Origin: Rotaria sordida
Taxonomy: Eukaryota > Rotifera > Eurotatoria > Philodinida > Philodinidae
DNA length: 64,000 nucleotides
Assembly: GCA_905250125.1 (NCBI GenBank)
Contig: CAJNOL010000046.1
Location: 62,001 to 126,000 of the forward strand
Direction: 5' to 3'
Numbering within the stretch: position 1 is the first letter of the stretch; every line of letters begins with the position of its first letter. Position numbers and translations under genes: made by a program. The notes under the pieces are model-generated. The model was not told the DNA's origin. It did no database searches and was given only the letters and a program-made list of their open reading frames with translations. This document shows positions 1-12,800 of the stretch, one piece after another.

Positions 1-76
1 GAAGAAGAAAAAATTATTATAATTGTCATAAAAAAAAAGAAGAAGTAACTTAGTTGTCTTGATTCATTATTTACAG

Positions 77-2974
77 GGTAGTCAATTATCAGTTGAACGA
101 CAAAATGGTTCACAATGGGCATTTGTTGCAGCGGCTATTTGTGTTATGGTACTTCTTATTATGGGTGCATTTGCTTTCCTATATTTTATTAAACGTAATG
201 ATCGTATTCGAAATAAACTTGCTGAAATAACACATATAAGAGGTTTATCAACAAATTATTATCAAGTAAATGAATTTATTTATTTAGAAAAGAAAATTTT
301 TAATTATTATTATTATTTTTTTTTTCTAAAGGATTTATGTCGACAACGAATGCAAGCACAACCAACAGGTAGTAAATCACCTGATATACATAAGGCTCAG
401 CAAGTACCACCATCAAGTACAGGAGCAACAACAGTATCAGGTACTAGTCATGTTAAACATAATAGTGAAGGTTCATCAACTCGAAGTTCAACATCATCAT
501 GGTTAGAAAATTTTCTTTATTATATTAAATATATTCTTTGATTTTTCTTTCGTTCTTTTAATTCATTTTAGGAGTGAAGAACCTGTAGCTCCAGTTAATA
601 TGGACATCATGACTGGACATCTGATTTTAGTATAAAAATTTAATTTCGTTTTTTTTTTGTTTTTTGATTTTTATAAATTTCATTTTTTAGTCCTATATGG
701 AAGATCATCTACGTAATCGACATCGTTTAGAAGCTGAATGGCAAGCATTATGTACAGATGAAGCAAGTGAAGAACGAGTATCATGTGCTGTTGCAGTTTC
801 AGAATCAAATGCCAATAAAAATCGATATATTGATTGTATACCATGTAAGTTCAACTAGTTAACTTGTGACCTACTAATTAGAATGATGATAAATGCATGT
901 AGACATATACATCAATTGACATTTATTTGCACTTATTTTCAATTGTCATTGCTTTTTATCCTGTTTTTTTTTTATTATATGTGTTTTTCATCAATGCCGC
1001 CTTCAGTGGGTCACACATGTTAAGCATAACTATCTGAAAAGATTTCTTTCATATTTATATCTATCTATCTATCTATCTATCTCTTTCTCTATATGTGGAT
1101 AGATGAATATAAAATGAGTTAACTAAGAGAATAGAATAAGAAATAGAAGAAAAGAAAGGTAAATGTTAGTTCCGCTCGTCTTTCTTTTCTCATTACTGTT
1201 AATTAGAAGTGAGAATCGAAATTTGAGCTGTATAACTCCTACTCATTTCCTTTTTTCCATGCATGCACAAGAAGTGCTACATTGTGCATGAAGTGCTCAC
1301 ATCGTCTTAGGATTCAAATTGACATGTCATTATTATCATCATCATCATCATCATTTTTGCTTCATCAAAGAAAACAAACACATTTATATTTAAACTATCT
1401 TCTTTTTTTTTTCTTATAAAGATGATCATGCCCGTATTCGACTTGCCAACAATGGCGATGATGATTATATCAATGCAAGTCCAATCGTAAGTATTTTATT
1501 TATAAAAACAAATAAATGAATCTATTTTCTTATTATTAGACTGATTCTGATCCAAAATGCAAATATATTGCTACACAAGGTCCAATGCCAAATACAACAA
1601 ATGCATTTTGGCAAATGGTTTGGGAACAAGGATCGTGTGTCATTGTAGCATTGACTCGACCGAGTAATATAATAAGTTTATTTTTGTTATTTAAACATTT
1701 TATAATTATTTATTATTTTGTTTTTTCTTAGTTGAAAATGGTATTACTATGTGTCATCATTATTGGCCAATCGAAGGTTCAGCACGATTTAACGATTTTG
1801 AAGTATAAGACAAAAAAAAAAAACAGAAGAAAAATTTTTTAAATAGAAAAAAAAAAACTTTATTGTTTATTTTTTCAACAGGTCAATCTTGTTTCAGAAC
1901 ATATATGGTCCGATGATTATTTAGTTCGAAGTTTTTATTTAAAAAATGTTCAAACAATGGAAACACGTACTGTAACACAATTTCACTTTTTAACATGGGG
2001 TGAATTAAATAATCCACCATCAGCTAAAGTTTTACTTGATTTTCGACGGTATGTCTATAAAAATATTTATCATTGGTGAACAAAATAAAAAAAAAAAAAG
2101 ATTATAATGCTATCCTTATTCATTTAATTAAAATTAATGAGAAGAAAAAGTAGCTTGTTGTTTAAGATAAAATGAAGACATGACTATAGATGAGCATGTA
2201 TATGTGTGACTAAGTTGCTTTCATAGTTCTTTGCAACACGATAGAAAAGTGAGAAAAAGAAAGCATATATTTATAATTGATTATAAAATAAAAATAGACA
2301 CTTATTATTGACATATCTTTCTTGTACTAATATAATGAACATTAATATACAACAATAGAAAACCTGTATTTCTTTTCTGGCAGCTTTTGAAAATTATGCA
2401 ATTTGAAATCAATAATTGCATAGTCACAAAAGCGACCTGATGAGAATGATCTATTAATATCATAAATTATCAATAATCAGATAAAATAAATAAAAGACAA
2501 AAAAAACGAATTGAAAACATTTCTTTCAAATTTAAATTCTATTCTTCTCCTTTATTCATAGAAAAGTGAACAAATGTTTTCGTGGTCGATCATCACCAAT
2601 TATTGTTCACTGCAAGTATGTATTTATTATTAAAATACAAAAAAAAACAACGTTTCAATATTAAAATTCTTATTTTCTTTTTTCTAAAGTGATGGTGTCG
2701 GACGTACTGGTACTTATATTCTCTTAGACATTGTCTTAAATCGTATTTGCAAAGGAGCACGAGAAATAAATATTGCTGCTACACTTGAACATATTCGTGA
2801 TCAACGAGCTAAAATGGTTAAAACAAAAGTAAAAGAGAAAAAACAACATATTGTTTTTATGAGGAAAAAATAAAATTCTATTTGTATTTTCTTCTTTTTT
2901 AGGACCATTTTGAATTTGTATTCGTTGCCGTTGCAGAAGAAGTTACTTACTTATTAAAAGCATTACCACAATAA
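77..2974 (+). CDS. PTPRN: Receptor-type tyrosine phosphatase N (IA-2/ICA512) family, catalytically dead, 5' partial
   Basis: Eleven exons are visible: 77-265, 332-501, 572-629, 691-844, 1422-1486, 1540-1663, 1732-1802, 1882-2048, 2562-2615, 2690-2828 and 2903-2974, giving 420 residues; the ectodomain lies left of the window. Exon 1 encodes one transmembrane helix ([20 protein letters not shown]) and a basic stop-transfer. The cytoplasmic part carries the IA-2 hallmarks [42 protein letters not shown] and [10 protein letters not shown]. The signature loop reads HCNDGVGRTG, with the Asp that replaces Ala in IA-2 proteins. The WPD loop reads TWGELN, so the general-acid Asp is absent. Family knowledge: IA-2 proteins sit in dense-core secretory granule membranes and lack phosphatase activity. 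An ortholog is very likely. Confidence 0.93.
1061..1082. repeat. (ATCT)n microsatellite
   Basis: Short tandem ATCT tract inside the longest early intron of the IA-2 gene (845-1421). A TCA-rich run follows at about 1330-1353. Confidence 0.8.
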
Positions 2975-3213
2975 AGTGACAAATAAAGAAAATAAAATAA
3001 AATCATTTATGTCACTTAAAAGTTTTTTTTTCTTTCTCTATGTCAACACTGATTTCCTGATCTTTTCTTGCTTCATTCTTTTTTTTGTTACTATTGCAAA
3101 AAAAGAAAATCAAATAATTGACGATGATGATGAATAATATAATAATAATAATAATAAAACAAAAAAAAACAAACAATATTTTATTCAATATTTATGTTAT
3201 CTTTTATTTTATT

Positions 3214-5898
3214 TTATCGAAAACTGCTATACTGAATTACAACTTTGCCTTTTGCATGGCCATTTTCAACATAAGATATAGCGTCAGGAATATTTTCAAA
3301 TGAAAATTTGTTTGAATCAATTTTAATTTTTAACTAAAAGATAATAGTTTAGAAAAGTTGTTTTTCTTATATATATATATATTAATATTTACTTTATTTT
3401 GTTCGACAAGTTTTTTTATTTCATTCAGAACATTTCCATCAGCTGAATAATATGCCCATCGATAATTAATACCATTTGACCATCCCTATTTATTATTATT
3501 AAATTTTTGTTCGGTTTTTTTTTTTTTTTTTATAAATTTTTCTTTTAATTTTATTTCTTACAGTTAAAGTTTGTTTCGTAGCTTGATATGCTGTACGTGA
3601 AAGACCAGAAATGAGACCATATTTGTCAACATTACGAAAAATTGGTGTAACTATTGTAACAAATGTCCCACCTCGATTTAATAACGAACTCATAAATTCA
3701 AAAGTATAATATCGGGGACCGACGGTATCAAAAATGAAATCATATCTAACAAAAACCAAAACAAAAATCAATATAAAATTATTTTGTATTAAAAAGACAA
3801 GAAAAATAAATTACTTTGGTTTTCGGCTTAATTCAACAAACCAATCTTTTTGACGATAATTAACTGCATCTTCAGCACCTATTTGTCGAATATAATCAAA
3901 AGAATCTGACCTACATAAGGCAGTTATTTCCATTCCAAGATTTTTTAATAACTATTTTAACAAAAAAAAAAGAAAAAAATTTCATAAGTTAAACTGAACT
4001 TATTCAATATATAATTTACTTGAGTTGCTATATGACCAACACCACCACTAGCACCAATGAGTAATGCACTAAAGTATAAATTAAATTATTTAAAAAAACA
4101 AGCATGTCAGTCGTAGTCCTTTCAGACTAAAATATAGAACTCACATACGTTCTTTAGCCTCATCATACTAATACAAAGTACATTGAAAATCTCTGGTACA
4201 CTATAGTTGTTTTTCAAGGATAATTGATAAAATGGTCAGCTTTAATTATTTCTGCATTTTGAACAGAAATGCTCTATTTTTTGTTTATCTTGTTTCTATT
4301 CCCTTGTTGTTTTCAAGCACGTATTCTGTTATATATCTTGATAAACTCAGAAACACACTGATGTTAATTATTTGTTAAAGTTATAACTTGATCAGTTAAT
4401 GATTTCAATGTTAATCATATGACGACTGTAGCAAATCAACTCATTACTGCTAGTGATCAGCAGCGGGACGAATAGTTTTTGGTCTCAGTTCCGGCCAGAA
4501 AAAGAGTTTTGGTTCTGTTTTCGCACTTAGTAATACATATAATAGCAAATATTGGAGTAATCATTACTCAATAATTTTTGCATAAACTTTTAGAACATAT
4601 GAATCGTGAGAATATGACATTTTGACGCAAATCTTATACGATCATAAAAGATATCCCTCCCAATGAAAAAGTCTTAGTCCTGGTCTCGGGACCATCTTGC
4701 TCATATCTAATCACTATTCAACATTTTTAACATCTTGAATACAAGTATTTATCTGCACAAAAATCAAAAAAATTGCACTATTTAGAACATTCACACACCT
4801 ATTCCAGCCATTCAAATTGCGAGGAAGGCTTGAAAATTTTCTAGAACAGTCTAAGTCTTGTTGTTGATGCTGTTCAGTGCCTTTTTCCATTGCTAAGAAA
4901 TCTGTTGTTCTTGGTTGCCATAGAAACATATTCGATACCCGTTGGCCTTTCTCCCGTTGCTACGAGAGGAGAACTGTAAAATCTCAACTTAAAACATACA
5001 CTCACTGTATTCTTCGTCGTAAAACATAATGTGAGTTCCATAAACTAAAAAAGAATCATTATTATATACCGTTTTCCGAAAGAATTTTCTTCATTAAAAC
5101 CACTAAATTTTCGAATAGCACACCAACTTGTTAATGAAACAAGTGGTAATGCAGATGCTTCTTCATCTGATATATTATTTGGTTTTAAACAAATCTAAAA
5201 TATATTAATTGGATTTTCATTCTTGTTGACCTAATTTCAATGTTTACTTCATCTTCTCCAGCAGAACAATATTGAGCAAAACTGCCCTGTCGTGTAACAT
5301 TTAAAGCTCCATAAACCTTTAAAATCAATAAACATAAAATACTTAAATAAAATTCTTGTTTCATTTTTATTTTTTTAATGCTCCTACTTTATCTCCAATA
5401 TTGAATTTTGTTACTTTTGGTCCTTTTCGTATAATTTCTCCACAAAAATCACGACCTAATATAAGAGGAAATTGTAATTTATTTAATTGATTACCTCCTA
5501 ATTGTAAAATATTTTTCATTGATTGATATGTGTCAATTAATCTACCACCATAACCCTCTATTTATGTACAAAATAAATAAATATAGGATTAAAAAAAAAT
5601 TTTCTTTTTTTGTTTTTATAATTTTACCTCGTCTTCGAATATCTATGGGATTAATACTACTTGATAAAACTTTAATAAGAACATCTTTTGGTGAAAGTAT
5701 TATTGGCACTTGTACACTATCTGAGAGAGTAAATTGTTGATTATCACCATAATAATAAATAATCCAAGCTTGCATTTGACCGGATGATATTCTAGCCGAT
5801 GGTATTGAATATAAAGTAGGCGACTCATTAATTGATTTTATAGCATGATATATTGTACGTTTTACAAATAAAAGCGGAAAAAAGTTTATTTTTAACAT
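3214..5898 (-). CDS. RTN4IP1: RTN4IP1-like mitochondrial NAD(P)H oxidoreductase (MDR family)
   Basis: Nine exons (5628-5898, 5388-5557, 5248-5316, 5070-5194, 4020-4068, 3815-3951, 3562-3745, 3393-3485, 3214-3333) give 405 residues, close to the human protein. Visible landmarks are QAWIIYYYG at the start of the catalytic fold, SINPIDI, the conserved PLILGRD, the nucleotide-binding loop LIGASGGVGHIATQ, DFIFDTVG, and the C-terminal GHAKGKVV. The family is a zinc-lacking medium-chain reductase of the mitochondrial matrix linked to coenzyme Q biosynthesis. The N-terminus before QAW is basic and serine-rich, consistent with a targeting peptide. Intron 4 is unusually long (1,001 bases). The ATG is directly preceded by a 3' splice site (ttttag|ATG), so the 5' UTR is spliced or trans-spliced. 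Confidence 0.93.
4069..5069. other. 1 kb intron of RTN4IP1, no coding content seen
   Basis: No conserved reading frame is visible. Weakly matching ends around 4134-4150 and 5025-5042 (both containing a variant of ATGTGAGTTC in opposite orientation) hint at an old inverted-repeat insertion, but similarity is too short to be sure. Confidence 0.4.
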
Positions 5899-6844
5899 CT
5901 AAAATGTTTAATGTAAATATTAAAAAAGTGATATTTTGTTTTTCATCAATAATGTTAATATCAAATTGTCTTTAGATGAGTATTAGGCATGAATCGTGTC
6001 CCGAAGTCGCCAAGAAAGAATCGATCGATAGCTCAGTAGATTAGATTTTTGCTACAGTTGACCTGAAGTTTTAGGACAGAAGTCAGCGGTCGTTTTCTGG
6101 AAACCGATGAACAAAAAACGCACAATAAAATGCTGGAATTCCGCTGGAAAAAAACGAAAATTTTTCATGATTGGCAGACGTCACCCTCTGATCATATCTC
6201 ACAAATAGTTAGTATAGATTTGGCTTTCTTCTCTTACAAAAAAACTTCAACACGTTTATTTGCAAACTATTCAGTTTTTTTTGCTATTTAAACTTGAACT
6301 CTATTCTTTCTTCATTTTGATTGCATTGTTTAGTTCTACAAATGCCTAAATGAGACATTACTTGATAATTACTTTCTAATGAAAATCTCATGGAGAACAT
6401 TTACTAATTCTTTTTTTAATGAATTTTAATAAACTATTTTATCATATAATCTCTTCTAATATAATATATTTATTAATAGGAAAAACTTTTGATATATGAA
6501 GTAAATACTATAAAGATGTTCTGTTATCATATTGAATGTCTTAAAAATATTTTTCTTTAGATCTCATTAAATATGCATGAAAAAAGCACTTTCTTCTTTT
6601 GTTTTTATTCTTACATAAATGAATCTGTCATTTTGATCTTTCTGATGATATAAATGATTTTATTCATGAATAAATTCCCTTTTATTTAATCTATAAGAAA
6701 AAGTAAATCTATATAAGATTTTATTTAATATGAAATCAACAAACAACCAATAACAAACTAATAGAATATATATGTATTATTTTTTTTCTCCTTCCATACA
6801 AAACTCTTAGATAATGAAATAACATATAGAATTTTTTATTCTCA
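5899..6844. other. Spacer between IBTK 3' end and RTN4IP1 5' end
   Basis: About 0.95 kb of AT-rich DNA separates two genes transcribed in the same direction (-). It should contain the IBTK 3' UTR and the RTN4IP1 promoter or 5' leader. No gene was seen. Confidence 0.5.
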
Positions 6845-9800
6845 TCATTTTTGTCCTTTTTTTTGTGTAATTAAAATAAGATTCGGTGATGATAATGATG
6901 ATGATGATGTTGTTGTTGTTGTTGCTGTAGATGTTCGAGGCCAAATTGGATTTGCTATTTCTGGTACAACACGTTCGATAGTAATTAACATATCGAATTC
7001 TTGATCTGAATTATATAAACGATGTAATGCTTGTATAGCTAATTCTTCTGTCTATATAAATATAAAATAAAATTACAATTAAATTTTATTTAAAAAGAAA
7101 AATTTAAGGTAAAACCTGAATTTTTTCAAGTGATTTATTGCTTATTTGCCTAAGAGCTTCATGTGCTCGTGTTTCTTGATCTTGAATATATTTAAATGAC
7201 ATTGGTTGTGCTGGCGGTGATGGAACAATAGACATATTTGAATGAGCTAATGATGATGGTGATGTTGCTAATATTGACCATGGATTAACAACATCATATT
7301 GAGGTGGTGATGATTGTACAATAGGTATTGAACGAGTTGACTGTATGGTTGGTCTAAATATGATTAAAATAGAGAATTTAATTGATTTAGATGATGCTTT
7401 GTTTTTTCAATATCGAATTACTCATGTCGTCAAAATCGCATCAGTTTTGACGATTGATCAGCAATTTTTTGGATATTCTAATAAATCACGATTAATTCTT
7501 AGATTACAAGGTTTTTTGAAGAGATGCAAAAGTTGTGACATTTTTCCATAAAGGTCTGTAATAGAGCGTGTAGACGAAGAGAAACGGTGTATTTCGTGAA
7601 GAATCATCGAACTTCATGAGATTTTTGAATCGTACAGTCAAGTAGAATGGCACTGAATCTTATAGAATTTTGCAAGTGATTCCATCGAGAACTTTGAAAT
7701 TCGTTATCATAATATAGATCTCATAAAATCTAGCATCTGAGGATCTGTAGCATTAGACCATTATGGAATTCTGTCTAGTTTCATATTGTTCTGAAAGATA
7801 TTGGGCATGGTGATTCCATAGATTTTCGAGTAATTTCAGACCCGAAACTCCTTGTTTCTCCCTTGATATATATACATAATTGTAGCACACGATGATATTG
7901 TGAGATATTAGCAAATTAAGGAAAAGAGAGAATACTGTTATAGTCTGATGAAGATAGATGACGGTACGAGTTGGACTATATACAAAAGCTCAAAACGTGT
8001 ATATATATATATGTTTCCTATCGCCAAAAAGGTTAATCGATGATTTTGTAGCAAATTTTAACAGTAAGTATTTATTTCTTTTTCTTCTACTTAAATTAAT
8101 AGCAATAATACAATGAAAAGTATTATTGTATAAAAAAAAAAACCTATTGTTTTATTATTTACGGTATACGGAGAGATAGTCATAACCCTAAAGCTGAACA
8201 TTACGACTAGGTTTGATCATCGTAAACGTCACATGAAAAATCGTTTTTTTTTAAGTGATTTAATCGCGATATGATCGTTGATTTTGATCACATGAGGTAT
8301 TAATCAATGATATCCTGATAGAAAATCTAACTATATGGGAAAACAGATTTTTCTTATTCAATATCAAAATCGAATTAAGTTCAAATTTTTCAATTATAGT
8401 GTCTTTGAAATTGAAAAAACTCCTTTCTTTATTTTTTGATGATGATTTTTGAAACATACGTTGGTCGTGGTATTGTTGGTTTCGATGTATTCATTTCTTT
8501 TTCTATTGGAATCATCGTTTTTAATGGTATTGATGAAGAAATATTTGTTGCTTTCCAAGGAGTTTTCATTGATGATTCATCCTTTGTAATTACTGATGGT
8601 TTTATACTTTAAGAAAGAAACAAAAAACAAAATATCGGTTTAAAATTACATAAAATTTAATATTGTTTACATACATTTGTTGTGGTGATGTAGGTTTTAT
8701 TATTGACTTATTAGTATTCATTTCTTGATTTGCTGCTTTTTTTGCTGCAGCTAATTTATCCGCTAGAAAAAAATTCAATCGTTTTGTTTTGTTCTTTTTA
8801 AGTTTTAATTTTTCAATTTACCTTCTTGTTGAGAATAAACAGCACCTGGAATCATTGGTCGAGTTGGACTTACTACTTGAGCATTATTTGATACATTTGG
8901 TGTTGGTACAGTCTATTAGATAAGTTAAATTTCGTGTAAAAAAAAAAAGATTAGAGTATTAACTTACTTTACTACTTTTCGATGTTTTTTTAGATGATAC
9001 TGAAGTCCATTTTTCTTCTTGTTGTATTTTTGAATGATATGGTGTTGTTGCAATTGGAGTATTTTCAATGGATATAGGTGGTGATGATTTATTAATATTT
9101 TCAGATTCTGATGTACGTAATCTAAAGAGAAGAATGATCTCAATTTTGATTAATTTTTTATTTGTTTTTGTTTATTTAAATTTACTTATTCTGTTGTTTT
9201 CTTTTTTGTTGAGATTGTTGTTTTTTCATTGCAAATGCTGTAGTTGTTGTTTCATCAATATCAATTGATAAATTTTCTAATAAATCAAGATCAATAAAAA
9301 GATCATCTAATGATGGACAATCATTATATGGTGTTATCATTCGATAATTCATACAATCAAGCTAAAAATGAACATCAAATTTTTTGTTTTTAAATAATAA
9401 ATTTTATTCTGACTAAATTTCGATAGGATTTTGTTAAATCAATTAATAATTCATTATCAAGATTATCAAGTAAACGTGCTTCAAGAAATGTAGCCATATT
9501 TCGACAAATAAATTGTTGTACAAATGCTTTCAATTGTTCAGCATTATATGTGACAGAAAATTGAAGAAGTTCAACAGCATCACGAAATGTTACTAGATGA
9601 AAATGAATAGAAATATTTCATTGATATTGAAGTCATATCTTTTGATTTTTTTTTTGTTTTGTTTAATTAAAATTTTACCTAGATTTGCTATATGAAATTC
9701 ACATATTTGTTTAAGTCGTTCGATTAATAATTGATCGGATAGAACCAATATTTGACAAACTTGTTCAATATTAACTAAATATAAGACTTTTATTTATTTT

Positions 9801-12800
9801 TCTGTATAAAATCATTATTTATAATCAACATTAGTTATTAATTACGCAATGAAATTTCAATAGAGCAAGTAGTTTATGCCACTGTACGAGAGAACTTCGT
9901 CAAGTGATGAATTATTTTTTAAGATGAGTTTTAACTAATTAGGTAGGTTGTACTGAAACTAAAGAAAGTCTTAAAAAACAGCCGTGTCTATGGATTTTCT
10001 TGAGTTATGATTATTTTAATGAGTTTTTCAAGAAAATGTTATGTTTGTTTCAGGTCATATTCGAAGGTGATTTTTGAGAAGAAACTTTGTACAAAAAAAA
10101 GTTGTTCATTACGAAAGTATCAGATTTTCTATGATCCTTATTTTCAGATTCTAATATTGAAAAAGAAAAACAAATTTTGTTTTTATATTAATGTCTTTAG
10201 ATAGGAGATGATACTAGAAAATTTGATACTTTCACGATGAACAAGTTATGTTTACTACGTTTGTTCTCAAAAATTGTTTTTGAAGGTAATTTTAAGACAT
10301 GACAGTCTCTTAAAAAATTCATTAAAATGATTATAATTCAAGAAGATTCATAAACAAAAATCCTCTTACAACTTCTTTAATTTCACTAGAATCTGTCTAA
10401 TTAGATAAGATTCATCTAAACACGCGATTTATTTCTAGATGAGGTCGGATGTCTTTAAATAAATTTAACTAATCAATATATAGGAAGATATAAGTCATTC
10501 CTAAAATTTTGTTTTCAAGAAAATATAAGGATTTGACTGTTAGAAAAAATATCTAGCAGAAATTCACAATTGAAATTCTTTTAAATCGAATAAAAAACTA
10601 ATGATGATTTGTGAACATTTTCAAGAAATTTCTATTTTCAGTACAAAGAAACAATTTAATGGTAGCGAAATCAAAATTGAAAATGAAATTGATCGATTGA
10701 AATCGATAATAATTTTAAACAAATTCTCACAGTATTGTTAAATCTTAATTTTTCCTCTTATAGTTGTCACACTATTTTTGAATCTTGAGTAGAGATATGT
10801 AGCATCAATTTTTTTTAGTCATGATCTCAGTAATTTCTTGTTTGGTGGAGGTTTCAGCTATGGCTTTGGTAAATCTACTCTGGTTGCGATCCTTGTCTAG
10901 AGAAAACTATTTTCGAGTTTGTTTAGTTGATTATGAGCATTTTTTTGGTTCATTTCTCTTGAATTATGTTCTGGTTGATATGATTTCTAAGCTAATTCGC
11001 GTAAAATCATGAAGTATTTAAGTATGATCTTTTAGTTCTGTTTGAAGTAACTTTTTTCTCGTAGGTTCGGTAAATCTACATAAATCCCACAAATCCTTCC
11101 TACTGTCTGTCCGTATTCGTTTGTATACAAAAACGTATATACATATCGAATTATTTATAGTTTATCGAAATTTTGATAATATCGACCTACATTTATTAGA
11201 AATATTATCTGTATACAAATAATCAATAACAATTTCAAGTAAATCTGATGGTATTGGCATTTTTAATTCAGAATTACTTTGACTCTAAATTTTTCAAACA
11301 AAATATATTCAATTAATAAATTATTTATATTAAGTTTATCATACTTCTATCCAATCAGCAAGAAACATACTACGAAAATAATCGAGTCGACTTGTTAAAA
11401 TACATTTATGACATGAAATTTTATTTCCATCTTCAGATATAATTGTAACATCATGTAAATCTGGTCTAAAATAAATATTTATTGATGAATTTTTTTTTTT
11501 TGTAAATTTCTATTAGAATTTTTTATTTACAATGCTTCTCTTGTATAATAATAACGTTGTTTAATTGGACCAATTGATTCATCTAATGTATTAGAATTTC
11601 TCTGTCGACTTTGTTTTATTGTTTCAAGTCTACATAAAGATAAATATAGAAAACTGGAAACCAAAAAACAAAAGATCTCAATGAAAATATACCTTTTACG
11701 AAGATTATGTAATTGAAATAATCTAGCAAGCTCAATTAAATGTTCTAAACCATTATTTAATTCTTCTTGACTTTGTTGTTCAATATTATATTCATTTGAT
11801 GGTGATGGATTATCTTTAAAAGAAAATTTATTTAAAATATAAAATTATATAAAAGAAACATACGACTTGGTTTTTTTTTCTTTTTAGATTTTGTTCCATG
11901 TTTTTGATGATGATTTGCTGAATTTATTGTGGATTGTTGTCGAATTCGAGCAAAATATCGATGATCATCAACATCATCATCAATATTTTTCGTTTGTGCT
12001 AAATATGTTTCATATTCATATTCATTACGTGTTTTGATTTTATTGAAAAAATTTAACCATGGACATTTATCTGTATAAATATATTCAAGAATTAATTGAA
12101 ATATTTCAGGATCAATGAAATTATTTGTATCATTCATTATTGTTAATTTATCAATTTGTTTTTTAGATATTAATTGTCGAAAATATGGACTACGCATACA
12201 TAATATATATTTATGTGCTGGAAATATTTGATTATTATTTATTTCAAGACTTATATCATGCATATGGTCAGCTTCATTAAGTAAATCATGTAAATTTTCA
12301 TGAAAATTTGATTCCGGTTGACGTGGATATGCAATTAAACTAAGCAAAAAAAAATATGTAAAATATTTAATTTTATTAGAATTCAATTACTGAGTAGTTG
12401 GATGGTATTGAAGAGCAGCTAATGAACGTCCTGTACGATCAGTTGTTATTGACCGACATCGATGTAGGAGTGGTATAGGTGATGGAGTTAAATATTGATA
12501 TGCACGTTCATCATAAATTGAATTTGATGATGATTCTACACATGTATTATATATATTCAAATATTGAAAATTGTTCTAATCGAATGTAGATATCGATTAC
12601 TAAAAATTTCAAAACTAACCATGGAAGGGTGTGCATTGTAATCCACAGACATGGAAGTTCAATGCCTTTTGGAATCAAAATGTTTGACTCAGAAAATTTT
12701 TTCTGACTAGCATATATATATATATATATGTACTTCTTTTTGTGCTACTTGTTAATGAATGTCTCCTTAATGATTTCCTCTTTGAAACTTCTCATGTAAT

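Noticed and set aside
3499..3771. Continuous 90-residue frame on the - strand
   Set aside because: It is RTN4IP1 exon 7 read through into its introns, not a separate gene.
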